From Tetradesmus obliquus (Eukaryota; Chlorophyta; Chlorophyceae; Sphaeropleales; Scenedesmaceae), in the NCBI GenBank assembly GCA_030272155.1, contig CP126192.1, forward strand, positions 4,312,501-4,376,500: 64,000 nt of DNA, given 5' to 3'. Positions 51,951 through 60,500 of this stretch are shown here, piece after piece (the first letter of the stretch is position 1; each line of letters starts with the position of its first letter). The notes below the pieces were generated by a model that was not told where the DNA came from, searched no databases, and saw only the letters and a program-made list of their open reading frames with translations. Both the position numbers and the translations under genes were made by a program.

Positions 51951-54900
51951 GGCCAGGTGGTGTACTTCCGCGCCAACACGCCGGGCGCCTGCGACTACGT
52001 GAACGACAGCCGCTACTGGCGCTACAGCCACGGCACCTGCTGGTCCGAGGTGGCTGACGACCTGCTGGTGGTGGACGTGCCGGGTGACCACTTCTCACTG
52101 CTGCGCCAGGTGCGGCAAGCCGCGCAGTGCAATTTGGCAGATTTACTGCATGGCCTCCCACTGGACAACCTGTGCTGGGCCGCTTACAGGCGCAGTAGCT
52201 TGCCATGTTGCACGGGGTTGCGAGGTGTGCACCTGGGGGGGGGGGGGCGGGGCTGAGCCTGTACACCTGGCACAGCGAACTGTGACATGGAAATTGAACC
52301 ATAATGCTGTGCTGTGCCACCCTGCAGGACCCTCCCGACATGGAGCCGCTGGTGGCCATGCTGAAGGTGAAGCTGGGCGCGTTTGGCTGGGCGGAGGCGG
52401 TGCGGCGCGACCAGGGCGGCCAGTGGCGCGGCCACGGCGCCGCCTCGGCCATGGCTGAACTGGACGAGTACCTGGAGCGCATGGGCGTCAGGTGGGGGCA
52501 GGAGATGTAGTATAACAGTGTTACATGTCGAGGAAGTAACAGTTTTGATGTGAGAGCTGACCTGGGCTCTGCTGTGTTGCGTTAACTGGCCTAGCAGCGG
52601 TTTGGCATACTTGAGGCATATCCCGTGCAGTCGGGCATGACAGCAACTGCGACTGCAGTTTGGCAGCTGTGTCTCTTGTGCTTCGTTATACCCACGCAGC
52701 AAGCGCGTGACTCACACTGACCGTCACGTGTGCATCACTGCCCTGCCGATGTGCGCCTGCTCGCACCACCCTGCAGGGACCGCAGCATCCGCCAGCGCCT
52801 CACCGCAGCGCTGCCAGTGGCAGACTTGGAGGAGGTGTCTACCTCAGCAGCACGCGCACGGCCCTCGCAGCTCATCCGCAGCCTGCCGCCAGCACCAGGC
52901 GTGCTCATCGACGCCTCGCTGCCACCTGTCGTACTCGTGCCAGATGCTGAGATGCCGCTGCCGCACATCATGGCGGCGGTGCAGCGGCTGCAGCGGCAGG
53001 TGTACCTGCTGCTGATGCCGCCGCAGAAGCACCTGGCGCAGCTGCGCAGCGTGCCTGCGCTGGCTGGCTTATTTGTGGCGGCGCTGCGGACAAGGGTGCC
53101 AGCAGGGCAGAGCCTGGTGCTGTCTGGCATCGGGGCTGGTGGCGTGGTGGCGCATGAGATGGCTGTGCAACTGCAGCGCGCTGGAGAGCAGGTGCGGACT
53201 AAAGTAGCTTTGAAGTTGAACCCAAGGAGCTGCTTTTCTTTGCTGGCTGCATGCGTCTACTTGCGACTGACACTCCATTTATTGTGAAAGTCCTGGAAGT
53301 TGCATTGTGCGAGCAGCACCACGCATAGCTAGGCGATTGCATTGCAATGTTGCAGCAAGTTAATGACACTGATGCCTCTTGCTGTGCTGCTGCTGCTGCC
53401 GCCACACTCCCCGCAGGTGCCAGTGCTGCTGCTGCTTGAGAACGGCCCCATGCGCGAAGCAGCAGACCTGGTGCAGCAGCCCTGGTTCAAGCTGTACCAC
53501 TTCCTGGCCTCTTGGAGGCCTGATGTGGATATGGTGGGCTGGGCTAATGCCACTAAGGGCCTGGCTGCTCATCCACAGGCCTTTGAGCGCCAGCTGGACG
53601 CTGTTGCTGCGCTGTGCCCTGCGCACATGCCAGCCAGCAGCTGGGATATGTTGGTGGAGGAGCAGCTGCGCAGCAGAGTGAGGTCCGGCTATGCCTGGGA
53701 GGAGCTGCTCAGCAGCTGGGTGGCAATGTACTGTTTAGTAACGCAGCCAGCGATGGCAGCAGCAACAGCTGCAGCAACAGAGGCGCCAGGCGGCGCAGGG
53801 ACGAGTGCTGCTGCTGCTGCAGCGGGGCCTGGTTTGGGTGAGGAGGCAGGGCCTCAGCACCTGCCGGAGCTTGATGAGTTCATGCTGCAGATGTATGCGC
53901 TTGAGGGCGACCCTGCTGCCCAGCTGGATGCGCTGGCACTGTACAAGCCTCGCGCCATGAGCGGCCCTGACTGGGACAGGGCGGTCGGCAAGGTGAGGGG
54001 CACCTGATGGAGCGTTAGCGTGCTGATGAATGGACGTTGGTGTCATGTACTAGCTGTGGTGCTTGGCTCTTTGCAGATAAGCCCAACAGAGAGCAGGATG
54101 CACGAACACCATAACACTTGCACCTTGCTACACGTCACCAGTGAGCTGACAGGTGCCTGCCGCGTTGTTTCTTTTTGTGCGGCTGCAGCTGCTGGCCCAG
54201 GTGTCCTACCTGAAGGCCATCAGCGGCAGCTACCAGCCCACACACGTGCTGCAGCCCACCACCAGCAAGGTGTGGTGCCACGGCGGTGCACACAAGAGCA
54301 TACGCGACGTGCTGGACGGCTGCGCTGCAGGGGTGAGCATTCAATGCCAGCTGAGGAAGCTGGGGCTTGGATCTTTTCGATCACAACTGTATTGTCGTAT
54401 GCTGAACCGCGACCATGCATGAGCTAGGGCACGTGCAGGCGCAAGTAATTTACTCAGGGGTCTGTACACACAGCCAGCTACCTTTTGGCAGTGTCTATCA
54501 GCAGCTATCTCCCGTACATGTGAACTATGCATGTTCAACAGCTCTTGCTGCAGGTCAACTCGCTGCACGCCTTACGCCAGCACTTCAGGCTGTCGCTGCA
54601 TTAAACTGCTGCTCAGTTGCAAATCGGTTTCCTGACCTTGCTGCTGCTGTCCCTGCTGTGACCCTGCAGGCACTGAGGCCCATCACTGCCCTGCTGCAGC
54701 CGCTGCAAATGCAGCTGTGGCGCGACACACACCCCACTGCCCGGGACCTGGCCACAGCACTGACAGCTGCCAGCCGGGCAGCAAGCGCCATAGCAGCAGC
54801 ACGAGTGCAGCTACTGCAGGGGTTGCCAGCAGCACCTGCAGCAAGAGCAGCAGCGCCAGCAGCAGGTCCTGCCCTTGGCAGGGAGGCAGCAGCAGCCGCT

Positions 54901-55240
54901 GCAGTGCAGCAGCAGCAGGCTGAAGGTGGCGTTGCGGTGACTGTGCATGTGCTGACCCGCTTCTGCTATGACACCACCACGCAGCCGCATGCAGCAGAGG
55001 CTGCAGCCCTTGCCGCAACAGCAGCACTGCCGCCAGGCACAGACATGACGCCAGAGGATGTGGCAGCAGCCAAGGCAGCAGCTGAGCAGGCAGCACTAGC
55101 TGCAGCACAGCATGCACAGCTGCTCAGCACGCTGCCGCTGTGGCTGGTGCCTGGGGAGACTAGCAGCTGTAATGAGGCACTGAAGCATGCAGCAACACTG
55201 CTGCCAATGCCAGCTTACGGCCTCACCCTACATAGGCCAG

Positions 55241-55280
<40 letters not shown>

Positions 55281-56100
55281 TGCTACAGCAGGGCCTAGCA
55301 GCAGTGCAGCTGCAGAGGATGCAGCCAAGCAAAGGGCTGCCGCCATGCTGGCAGTGCTAACTGAGCAGTGCGTGCAGCCGCTGCTGCAGCTGCAGGCGAC
55401 AGGGCCCTACGTCATTGTGGGCTGCGGTGTCTTCAGCTGCATGCTGGCAGCAGCAATAACGTGTGAGCTGGAGCACCAGCTGCAGCAGCAGGTGGTGCTG
55501 GTGCTGCTTGACGGGCCTCCGGTGGTGCCCACAGCAGTGCAGCTGCCAGAGCCTGTTGTACACGGCCTGTACCAATTGGCTAGGGACAGCGGCACCCTGC
55601 CAGCATTAACAGCTGATGGCTCTGTGCCTCAGCCCTTTGCAGGGTTTGCAGCAGAGCTTTCGGCGCAGCTGCAAGCCGGCATGGCTGCTGCAGGCAGCGC
55701 AGTGCAGCTCTCCGGCACAGTGCTGCCGCCTGCTGCAGAGCCAGATGTGCCGGCGCTGGAGGCTGCAGTGCAGCAGGTGGCGGCGGCTCGCTTTGTAGGC
55801 CCTGGCCGTGTTACACCTGGCGCGATTGATGATATGCTGCGCTGCTGCCGCGTGGTGCGGCAAATCTGGGCTGCATATGCGCCTGACTACGTGTACCAGG
55901 GCCCTGCTGTGATGGTGCTCACGGAGGATGCAGAGGGCCGTGCGTTTTTGGAGGCGTGCCGTGAGAGCTGCGGTGGTGAGCTGTCCCTGGTGCCGCTGGC
56001 TGGTCTGGGCCATGGCCAGGTGCTGACTGGGGAGCGTGAGCAGCAGGTGGTGCTGGTGGCGCTGGTGGATGGGCTCATGGAGATGCTGCAGATGCTGTGA
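89..56100 (+). CDS. Giant AT-less modular type I polyketide synthase, 3' part (partial, about 60 exons)
   Basis: Builds a polyketide chain on carrier domains of a single protein. Exons joined by phase: 89-3612, 3906-4550, 4774-5008, 5225-5524, 5699-9513, 9751-9858, 10058-10673, 10891-11100, 11341-11643, 11829-12188, 12467-15951, 16198-16230, 16428-16742, 17035-17533, 17705-17967, 18143-18182, 18415-21434, 21633-22048, 22266-23065, 23310-23872, 24096-25575, 25796-25864, 26176-27631, 27984-28237, 28419-28528, 28736-29104, 29395-29620, 29846-30055, 30260-30562, 30765-31874, 32052-33866, 34070-34781, 34975-35272, 35509-35780, 35985-36248, 36595-36702, 36976-37429, 37577-37836, 38074-38410, 38585-41323, 41530-42034, 42365-42621, 43052-43595, 43793-44305, 44521-46049, 46374-47201, 47397-47682, 47840-48195, 48435-49712, 49973-50119, 50322-50699, 50870-51007, 51204-51367, 51574-51736, 51957-52109, 52328-52491, 52777-53191, 53417-53992, 54189-54332, 54670-56100. 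The sum is 42,365 nt with every phase compatible, giving about 14,120 residues and a TGA at 56098-56100. ACP-to-KS links lie inside single exons (3906-4550, for example), so this is one polypeptide. The 5' end is outside the window. The gene is certain; individual borders near 54333-54669 are less so. Confidence 0.93.
1702..3300 (+). repeat. Homogenised ER-KR cassette, copy A (module 0)
   Basis: This stretch and 13988-15590 (module 2) are almost the same, from the segment before ER through most of KR. In the roughly 310-residue ER portion I count two amino-acid differences. Flanking DH and linker sequence is strongly diverged, so the identity stops abruptly at both ends. Confidence 0.85.
4130..10120 (+). 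other. PKS module 1: KS, DH, ER, KR, ACP (fully reducing)
   Basis: KS1 spans about 4135-6105 over four exons. The active-site Cys codon is 4879-4881 in DIACSSSL, where the usual Thr is Ile. The two catalytic His residues are in [10 protein letters not shown] (with GDPIE in the next exon) and FGHSEPGAG, and the domain ends in GTNAHAIL. No AT follows: after about 30 residues comes WQQQHFW, then DH (about 6200-7060, HxxxGxxxxP in [12 protein letters not shown], Asp in LLDNAFQL). ER lies at about 7600-8520, KR at about 8590-9310 ([21 protein letters not shown]-type loop GVLDDRL), and ACP at about 9450-10115 ([14 protein letters not shown]). DH to the start of ACP is one 3.8-kb exon (5699-9513). 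Expected outcome is a saturated two-carbon extension. Confidence 0.9.
7610..8520 (+). repeat. Homogenised ER cassette, copy B (module 1)
   Basis: Nearly identical to the ER part of copies A and C (about three amino-acid differences from copy A). The identity breaks at about 8520: the first half of the module 1 KR is unrelated at the nucleotide level to copies A and C. It resumes at about 8997-9230, around the KR Ser-Tyr region. Confidence 0.85.
10828..10884 (+). repeat. (CTG)19 run at an intron 3' end
   Basis: Nineteen CTG triplets followed by CTTCAG and then the exon start at 10891 (V-S-L-S-V-A-A-G-R of KS2). Splicing from 10673 to 10891 restores the KS reading frame, so the run sits in the polypyrimidine-tract position. 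It could be misread as a polyAla N-terminus because the same frame stays open. Confidence 0.85.
13988..15590 (+). repeat. Homogenised ER-KR cassette, copy C (module 2)
   Basis: Partner of the copy at 1702-3300. The shared tract covers ER, the ER-KR joint and KR up to the Ala-rich end, where the two modules abruptly differ again. Confidence 0.85.
16590..21800 (+). other. PKS module 3: KS, degenerate DH, KR, ACP (hydroxyl-forming)
   Basis: KS3 (about 16600-18800) has Cys at 17404-17406 in DTACSSSL, the motif MHGTGTSLG (40-nt exon 18143-18182), GHAEPAAG and GTNAHLLL. The following DH-like region (about 18870-19770) keeps the position and the closing Pro (TMVLPAAAA) but has lost the catalytic His and Gly of HxxxGxxxxP, and I find no HPxxLD motif. 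No ER is present: after a roughly 200-residue linker comes KR (about 20480-21230) with [19 protein letters not shown] and NYAAANAG. The ACP is at 21370-21790 ([14 protein letters not shown]). With an active KR and a dead DH, a beta-hydroxyl should be left at this position of the chain. Confidence 0.87.
21900..28800 (+). other. PKS module 4: KS, DH, ER, KR, ACP (fully reducing)
   Basis: KS4 (about 21910-23670) has Cys at 22618-22620 in [32 protein letters not shown] and [10 protein letters not shown] (about 23810-24860) has its site split by the intron 23873-24095, giving [12 protein letters not shown] on splicing, with the Asp in [11 protein letters not shown] (about 25400-26860) is cut by two introns around the 69-nt exon 25796-25864 and is clearly more diverged than the other ERs, though it retains [13 protein letters not shown] (about 26930-28050) has [10 protein letters not shown] and [11 protein letters not shown] is at about 28150-28790 ([10 protein letters not shown]). 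Full reduction is expected. Confidence 0.88.
28890..35580 (+). other. PKS module 5: KS, DH, ER, KR, ACP (fully reducing)
   Basis: KS5 (about 28900-31140) has Cys at 29926-29928 in [30 protein letters not shown] and [10 protein letters not shown] (about 31300-32350) has [12 protein letters not shown] and, after the intron 31875-32051, the Asp in [12 protein letters not shown] is at about 32880-33800 and matches module 6 closely. KR (about 33850-34780) is split by an intron at 33867-34069 between VVITG and GTGTLGRL, so its nucleotide-binding loop is assembled by splicing. It keeps FSSIASLLG and [11 protein letters not shown] is at about 35090-35570 ([14 protein letters not shown]). A saturated extension is expected. 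Confidence 0.88.
32935..33800 (+). repeat. Second-family ER cassette (module 5)
   Basis: Almost identical in DNA and protein to 40075-40955 (module 6), and clearly distinct from the ER family of modules 0-2 ([10 protein letters not shown] against [10 protein letters not shown], for example). Shared sub-tracts such as [13 protein letters not shown] and [16 protein letters not shown] are common to both families. Confidence 0.82.
35660..42621 (+). other. PKS module 6: divergent KS, DH, ER, KR, ACP
   Basis: KS6 (about 35670-38175) has Cys at 37010-37012 in [39 protein letters not shown] and a GVNAH ending instead of GTNAH. Its introns differ from its neighbours: the one in the [10 protein letters not shown] region is phase 0 and one residue earlier, and extra introns cut 36249-36594 and 36703-36975. 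DH (38350-39450) is split at [12 protein letters not shown] and has the Asp in [12 protein letters not shown] is at 40030-40955, KR at 41005-41950 ([18 protein letters not shown]; intron 41324-41529) and ACP at 42395-42621 ([14 protein letters not shown]). All sites are intact, so full reduction is expected. The unusual KS suggests a different ancestry or a different acceptor substrate. Confidence 0.88.
40075..40955 (+). repeat. Second-family ER cassette (module 6)
   Basis: Partner of 32935-33800. The identity ends just after HVGKVVV, at the ER-KR joint, where the two KRs diverge. It resumes around [22 protein letters not shown] in the KR core of both modules. Confidence 0.82.
42704..42928 (+). 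repeat. Five tandem 45-bp repeats in the ACP6-KS7 intron
   Basis: Five near-perfect 45-bp units starting at 42704, 42749, 42794, 42839 and 42884. Each holds GACCAGGTGAGG, a strong donor-like site, and CAGCTGCAG, an acceptor-like site. The unit resembles the end of the preceding exon and its donor (GCAGACCAG|GTGGGG at 42613-42627). 45 bp is 15 codons, so long spurious ORFs run through it on both strands. The array lies between exons 42365-42621 and 43052-43595. Confidence 0.9.
43052..46490 (+). other. PKS module 7: KS, degenerate DH, ACP (non-reducing)
   Basis: KS7 (about 43130-44915) has Cys at 43873-43875 in [30 protein letters not shown] and GTNAHLLL. The DH-like region (45040-45840) keeps a His in [14 protein letters not shown], but the site Gly is Gln and the second catalytic Asp is Glu (HPALLEAAL), so activity is doubtful. 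Within the single exon 44521-46049 the sequence passes straight from DH to ACP ([15 protein letters not shown]), with no room for ER or KR. The beta-keto group should therefore remain. The ACP is completed in the exon starting at 46374, after a duplicated acceptor. Confidence 0.87.
46228..46390 (+). other. Duplicated 3' splice site and exon start in ACP7
   Basis: Two successive copies of a T-rich tract, an acceptor and GTGCGCAACAGCCTG. The first ends at 46260, the second at 46373. Only the second continues correctly into the ACP ([17 protein letters not shown]). The 113-bp offset is not a multiple of three, so use of the first acceptor would shift the frame. It is probably a decoy or the remains of a local duplication. 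Confidence 0.75.
46560..50400 (+). other. PKS module 8: terminal KS, degenerate DH, ACP (non-reducing)
   Basis: KS8 (about 46580-48465) has Cys at 47043-47045 in DTACSASM. The usual HGTGT is LHANGTSLG, which keeps the His, and AGHSEAGAG supplies the second His. The DH-like region (48640-49520) has lost the catalytic His ([12 protein letters not shown] in place of WDHQVAG) and has Glu for Asp (HPGTLESCL). ACP8 (49650-50380) has [10 protein letters not shown], Arg where all the other ACPs have Leu after the phosphopantetheine Ser. ER and KR are absent. An acidic stretch (50400-50430) and an Ala-rich stretch connect it to the thioesterase. A second retained keto group is expected. Confidence 0.86.
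50515..52491 (+). other. Thioesterase domain 1 (catalytic triad present)
   Basis: An alpha/beta-hydrolase thioesterase that releases the finished chain. The first strand region reads [15 protein letters not shown]. After the intron 50700-50869 comes [17 protein letters not shown], with nucleophile Ser at 50906-50908. The Asp is in [11 protein letters not shown] (about 50980-51007) and the His in [11 protein letters not shown] (exon ending at 52109). Five introns divide it. The acceptor at 51956 lies directly behind a (CTG)10 run. The triad order and spacing fit type I PKS/NRPS thioesterases, so this copy should be active. Whether it hydrolyses or cyclises cannot be read from sequence alone. 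Confidence 0.88.
51920..51949 (+). repeat. (CTG)10 run at an intron 3' end
   Basis: Ten CTG triplets followed by CGGCCAG and the exon start at 51957 ([10 protein letters not shown] of TE1), the same arrangement as at 10828-10884. Confidence 0.8.
52777..54332 (+). other. Thioesterase-like domain 2 (nucleophile lost)
   Basis: This follows TE1 in the same reading frame and repeats the hydrolase layout. [15 protein letters not shown] corresponds to the first strand. [19 protein letters not shown] corresponds to the GxSxG elbow, but the Ser position is Gly (GIGAGG, 53126-53143). [10 protein letters not shown] has Glu where TE1 has the catalytic Asp. Exon 54189-54332 ([15 protein letters not shown]) matches the TE1 exon that holds [10 protein letters not shown]. 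It is likely non-catalytic and may be structural, a chain-binding module or a relic. An Ala-rich insert lies at about 53755-53840. The fold assignment is moderately secure; loss of catalysis is direct from sequence. Confidence 0.7.
54333..54669 (+). other. Ambiguous spliced region between TE2 and TE3
   Basis: The simplest model splices 54332 directly to 54670 (phase 0 to phase 0). However, after a good acceptor at 54553 the sequence reads [11 protein letters not shown], which resembles the GDHFSLLRQ end of TE1, and is followed by a stop at 54602-54604 with no usable donor that keeps frame into 54670. It may be a decayed or alternatively used exon. Confidence 0.4.
54670..56100 (+). other. Thioesterase-like domain 3 (nucleophile lost), protein C-terminus
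   Basis: One long last exon. [12 protein letters not shown] looks like the first strand, [18 protein letters not shown] like the nucleophile elbow with Gly for Ser (GCGVFS, 55420-55437), [10 protein letters not shown] retains the Asp, and [12 protein letters not shown] retains a His in the final loop. It ends in [12 protein letters not shown] and TGA at 56098. An uninterrupted polyAla run (about 55240-55285) sits between the first strand and the elbow. TE2 and TE3 share the same Ser-to-Gly change, so it was either lost before their duplication or selected twice. Function unknown; hydrolysis by this copy is unlikely. Confidence 0.65.
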
Positions 56101-56472
56101 TGTGGAGGATTGTATGGTGCAGCTGTGGGTGGATGGCAGCCGCGGTGCGCAACATGACCGGCCTGTGGGTGCGCTCCTGGCAGTTTGCCGGCAGCGCTGC
56201 AGAGAGCCAAGTGGTTTGCCCACATGAACTCGTTTTGAAATAAGCCAGCAGCTTCGCATTTGGAAGCAGCGGCGGTGGTGATGGGCATAGGCTAGGGTGT
56301 GGCAGGTGTTGGCAGTAGGGTAGTGTGCTTGCATGGTGTACTCTGTAGGCCAGCGATGTATAGAGGCACGCTGAATAAATCTGTGCCTGCAGCCACGCGC
56401 CGGCACTTGGTCCATGTGACGGTGTGTCCTGGCGTGCCATCAAGGCGACCTGCTTAGGCTTGGTTGCTGTGT

Positions 56473-56477
56473 TGTAA
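56473..56477 (+). promoter_or_regulatory. TGTAA polyadenylation signal, PKS gene
   Basis: TGTAA, the typical green-algal poly(A) element, occurs 373 bases after the TGA at 56098-56100 and is the first such element on this strand after the stop. Confidence 0.6.
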
Positions 56478-56583
56478 CTCTAGACACCTACGCGTACATG
56501 CGGTAGCGCATATAATCTGCTTGAGGACTCTGGCTGAGGTATAAGCAGGGAAAGGAACGTCCGATTCAACTGGTTGCAGCTGA

Positions 56584-56690
56584 TCAGCAGATGATGGCAC
56601 AGTGCGGGAGTGACTCCCCTCCACACCGGTCAGCGGATGATGGCACTCCTCTCCACACGGGTCAGCAGATGATGGCACTCCCCTCCACAT
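56584..56690. repeat. Three copies of a 32-bp direct repeat
   Basis: Core TCAGCAGATGATGGCACT followed by CCCCTCCACAC. Copies begin at 56584 (with about 14 extra bases), 56630 and 56662. Intergenic; no function can be assigned. Confidence 0.75.
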
Positions 56691-57589
56691 CCTGGTACCA
56701 TGATCAATCACACTGGATGCCATCCGCCGCGCCAGCGCCCCAACTGTCATAGCATGCACGGCATCCCTGCCGTCATGATTGGCATTGATGACGTTATGTG
56801 CACTCCAAACGCAGCACTTGACAACGTCACTGCAGCCACAACCGGCTGCAGCACCCAGTCTCGCAGGAGGCTCATAGGAGGCCTGCAGTTTGTCTCGCAG
56901 GATGTATATTAGAAGGGAGTCCTCCACTCCCGCAGTTCAGGGGCGGTACACATACCGGCACCCCACAGCAGCAGCAGTGCTTGCCGCTGCACGCATGACA
57001 GTGGCCTTTTGCTGCAGCCACAGCCTGGCGTGCAGCGGCAGCCGCTGCCGCCTGCTGATGCACATGTCCCAGCCTGTCAATGCGCTGCTGATGTGCCGTG
57101 CCGTGAACGGCACCTGTTGATGTCGTTAGAAGGCGAGTGGTGAGCGATGCACAGGCCCCGTGGCCTGGGACAGACCAGACCAGTCCTGCAGGGTTTGGCA
57201 CAACCTTGGCCCGCCCACCGCAGCGCGAGTGCAGCAGCTCAGCACAGCCAGCTGTTGTGAATTAAGGGGTATGATGCTTCCTGTTCCCCTCGACAAGTCC
57301 ATTGCAGGGTGTTACAAACCGGCCTGGCCTGTCCTCCCGCTGTCTGCTGTGCTGCTTCATAGCCTGGCAGCAGCAGGCTACTGTATCAGCCAGGCGAAGT
57401 CAGCGCCATCGCTGTGGTGATCAACAAACGTTATACTGTTGTTCAATCATCAGAAACTGTTGCCTCATCGTTCTGCACAGCAACCTGCTGCAGACAGGCA
57501 CCGCACTATCGCACTGCGCCCAACAGCGAGCGATCGCCATCTGTCAATGACACGGTCAAGGTATAGCTTTTGACATCAGGCCATGCAGC

Positions 57590-60500
57590 ATGAATGAGCT
57601 GGCATGCAGGCTCTACCCGAGCAAGCAGTGCCAGCCCTGTTTTCCACAGCAGCAGGTGCGTGTGTCGCTTCGAAACACGATTGAGATGATCGATGAGCTA
57701 GTCAATGTCCAGCTTGGCCCGATAGCTTCTCCTGGTGTCTCCTGACAGGTGCAGCAGCTGTGGTGCACTGTGCTGCTCGTTGAAATGGCGCCCACGTCGT
57801 CCAGATCGCCACCAGAATGGCTTCAAAGCACTGGTTTAGCTATCGCGCACTGGTTTGTGCTTTTGTAGCAGGCTGCATGGCCGTATGCCCTACATAACAC
57901 TCAGCACTGCATCGTTGTTGCCATGCACCTTCTGCTGCTCCACCACAGATGGCAACACCAAGTGCCAGCTGCGGCTGCTGGACAACTTCACTATCCATGA
58001 GGCAGGCAAACCACAGGCCTTTGTTGCCCTGGAGGCCTTGCGCAGCAGCAGCAGGCCTGTGGCGACAGGGGAGCTGCTGCCAGCAAAGAGCACGGATGCA
58101 GGTGCTTGTGGCGAGGGAAAGTGCCAGCACGGGGCATGACCGCCCTACAGCATATCTATCGCAGCAGTGTGGCAGGCATGTTGACCATGCATCACAGAAG
58201 GCACGCATGCTGGCATGAAGCTGAGTTGGCAGCAGCACAGCCCTAGCCTGGACATGGCACGGCATGATTGCGATCACAGGCAGAGCAACAGGCTGTGGTT
58301 TGCCAGCTAGCAGTGTGCTGGATGTCTCATGCCTTTTCATGCAACAGCTACTTGCTGACGCTCACCGCAACATCGCAGCATGTATAGCAGCAAGGCCACC
58401 ACTGCACAAGGAGTGTGGCGGTGTTGCCCAGCTGTTGCTGTGTCTGCTGCACTGGCACATGCAGGTGCTGGGCGCATCGCAGTGGCAACGGGGCCTGTGC
58501 GTGACTGGTGCCTGGAGTATGGGGAGCACCCAGCAGTATGGATCATGACAGAGATGGCCTGGTGCGCAGCAGCTGGGTGTACACACCCATGTCCTGCAAC
58601 TCTGCAGCAGCAGCATTTGTCGTGCGCATGCATACCGTGCAGCGCTGAACATAAACCTGTGCTTGCTTCGCATGCTGCACAGCCTGGCGGTGCTATGCAT
58701 GCCTCTGCTGTGTCCCACATTTGTTCAAACTGTTTAAGCGTTTGCATGCTTGCTGCTGCAGGTATCGGCTGTGCACTCCGAGCCATGCATACGTGGGCAC
58801 ATACAGGTCACTGCAAGCCAGACAGCAGCTGGCAGCTCGCTGCGCAAGCAGCCTGGCGCAGCAGCCCGGCGCAGCTGTTGAACAGGCGCAGCAGCAAATA
58901 CTGACTGGCAGCGCAGCAACAGCAGCTGCAGGGGCGAGCGGCAGCAGCGCTGAAGGCACTCTGTATGATGTACAGCAGCTGCAGGCAAACGCACGGTTTC
59001 TGGCAGCGCAGATGGCTGCACTGCACGAGGTGGGTGGTGCCGCAGACATGTTCCAGCTGCAGCACGTTTGCAGCTTGCAAGCATAAGCGCCAAGCAGGAG
59101 CATGCTGGCATAAGCTCTGAACATGCAGGCATGAACTCAACAACACAAGGAGTAAAGATTTCACACAGCTGTTGGTCGTGGTGTTGAGGCCTCGTTGTCT
59201 TGCCCCAAGCCGCTTGTCCAGGTTGCACACTCAGCACTGCTGCGGTGTCGTCTGAGATACCGCTGCTTTGTGTGCGTTGCATCTGACATGCTTCCTACTG
59301 CAGGCTGGGTCAATGGCTGCTGCAGCTGCAGCAGCAGCAGCTCCTGCAGCAGTCGATGCTGCTGCTGCTGGCGCCGGCATGCCCCTCCTGGCATGGCTCA
59401 AGCAGCAGGCTGCTGAGCAGAAGGCAGCGGCAGCGGAGGCACGTGCAGCGAAACGGCAGCGTTTGAGCGAAGCTGCAGCCGCTGCCGCCTCCCCTGCAGG
59501 TGAGCGGCGGCAGCAGTGCCAGCCATGAGCTGTGCAGCAGGGCACAGCTTGTAGCAATGTGTAGTAGCAGTTCAACAAAGCTCACAGTAACCGTCCTTTG
59601 CATACGTCTTTGAAACAGTTGCTGGCCCTGGAGCTGCCTGTGCTGCTGATCAGCGTATTGTGTCCGTTCTACAATGATATGCACGCCGGCTGCAGCTGCT
59701 TGCTTGTGTCCATCGGGCGCAGCAGGTGGTGGTGTGCTGTCTCTGCTTTGCAGAGACGTGCACCACCCCAGCAGCGCACCCGCCTGTGGTGTGCTGGTGG
59801 TGCTGTGCAGCTGGCAACAGCAAAGCTAGTACTTCTGCCCCCAAGGCCTGGGCCATGACTTATGGGGTTCGTTCCAGCTCGCACATCATGCTCTGGTTGC
59901 TTCCATGCACCTGCCTACTCAGCACTTGCAGTAACAACATTATGTTTTTCTGTGCTCTTACTGGGATACGGGCTTGCCTGCACTTGCATCTCACGGTTAT
60001 GTGCCGCACCGGTCATGTGCACACTGGGCTGTGCAGGCCTTGTCAACGGCAGCTCGCAGCAGCCAGCAGCAACGCCACCAGCAGCAGCAGCAACACCAGC
60101 AGGAGCAGCAAAAGCAGCCAAGCCAGGCGCTGCAGGTGGCAGCGGCAGCAAGCCTTTCAAGCTGAAGCTCAACCTGCATGGCAACAGCGGCGGCGGCGGC
60201 AGCGGTGCAACGCCAGCACCTGCTTCTGTTGCTGGTCCTGCTTCAGCTGCCCCTGCTGCTGCAGGTTCCCCTGCTCCTGCAGCAGCAGCAGCAGCTGCGC
60301 CTGCACCTGTGCCTGCGTTGAAACCTTCTCCTGGTGCAGCTGGCTTTAAGCCGAAGATCAAGCTAAAAGGGCAGATCCTGCCGCAGGCGCAGCCGCCGCC
60401 GCAAGACATGGGCAGCCAGATTCAGGGCCAACCCCCAGGCGCTGACAGCGCAGGCGGGCGGCCAGGCCAGCACCAGCACCAGCACAACAGCGGTGCAGGC

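Larger units (their letters stand above)
56101..57589. other. 3' UTR and intergenic spacer
   Basis: Holds the PKS 3' UTR up to about 56490, the short direct repeat at 56584-56690, and otherwise only short open frames without recognisable domains or shared splicing. I see no supported gene. The start of transcription of the next gene probably lies in the right half, but no clear promoter element is visible. Confidence 0.6.

Noticed and set aside
52225..52260. G-rich run (about 10-11 G) as a regulatory element
   Set aside because: A simple homopolymer in an intron with no supporting structure around it; the C-run near 29736 was rejected for the same reason.
50660..52702. Reverse-strand frames overlapping TE1 (for example 51508-52482)
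   Set aside because: They cover introns and exons of the thioesterase alike, without conserved motifs; shadows of the forward gene.
56870..57420. Small open frames in the spacer (for example 56890-57120, 57160-57420 and reverse 56872-57201)
   Set aside because: Short, compositionally like non-coding sequence, with no recognised domain or splice partner.
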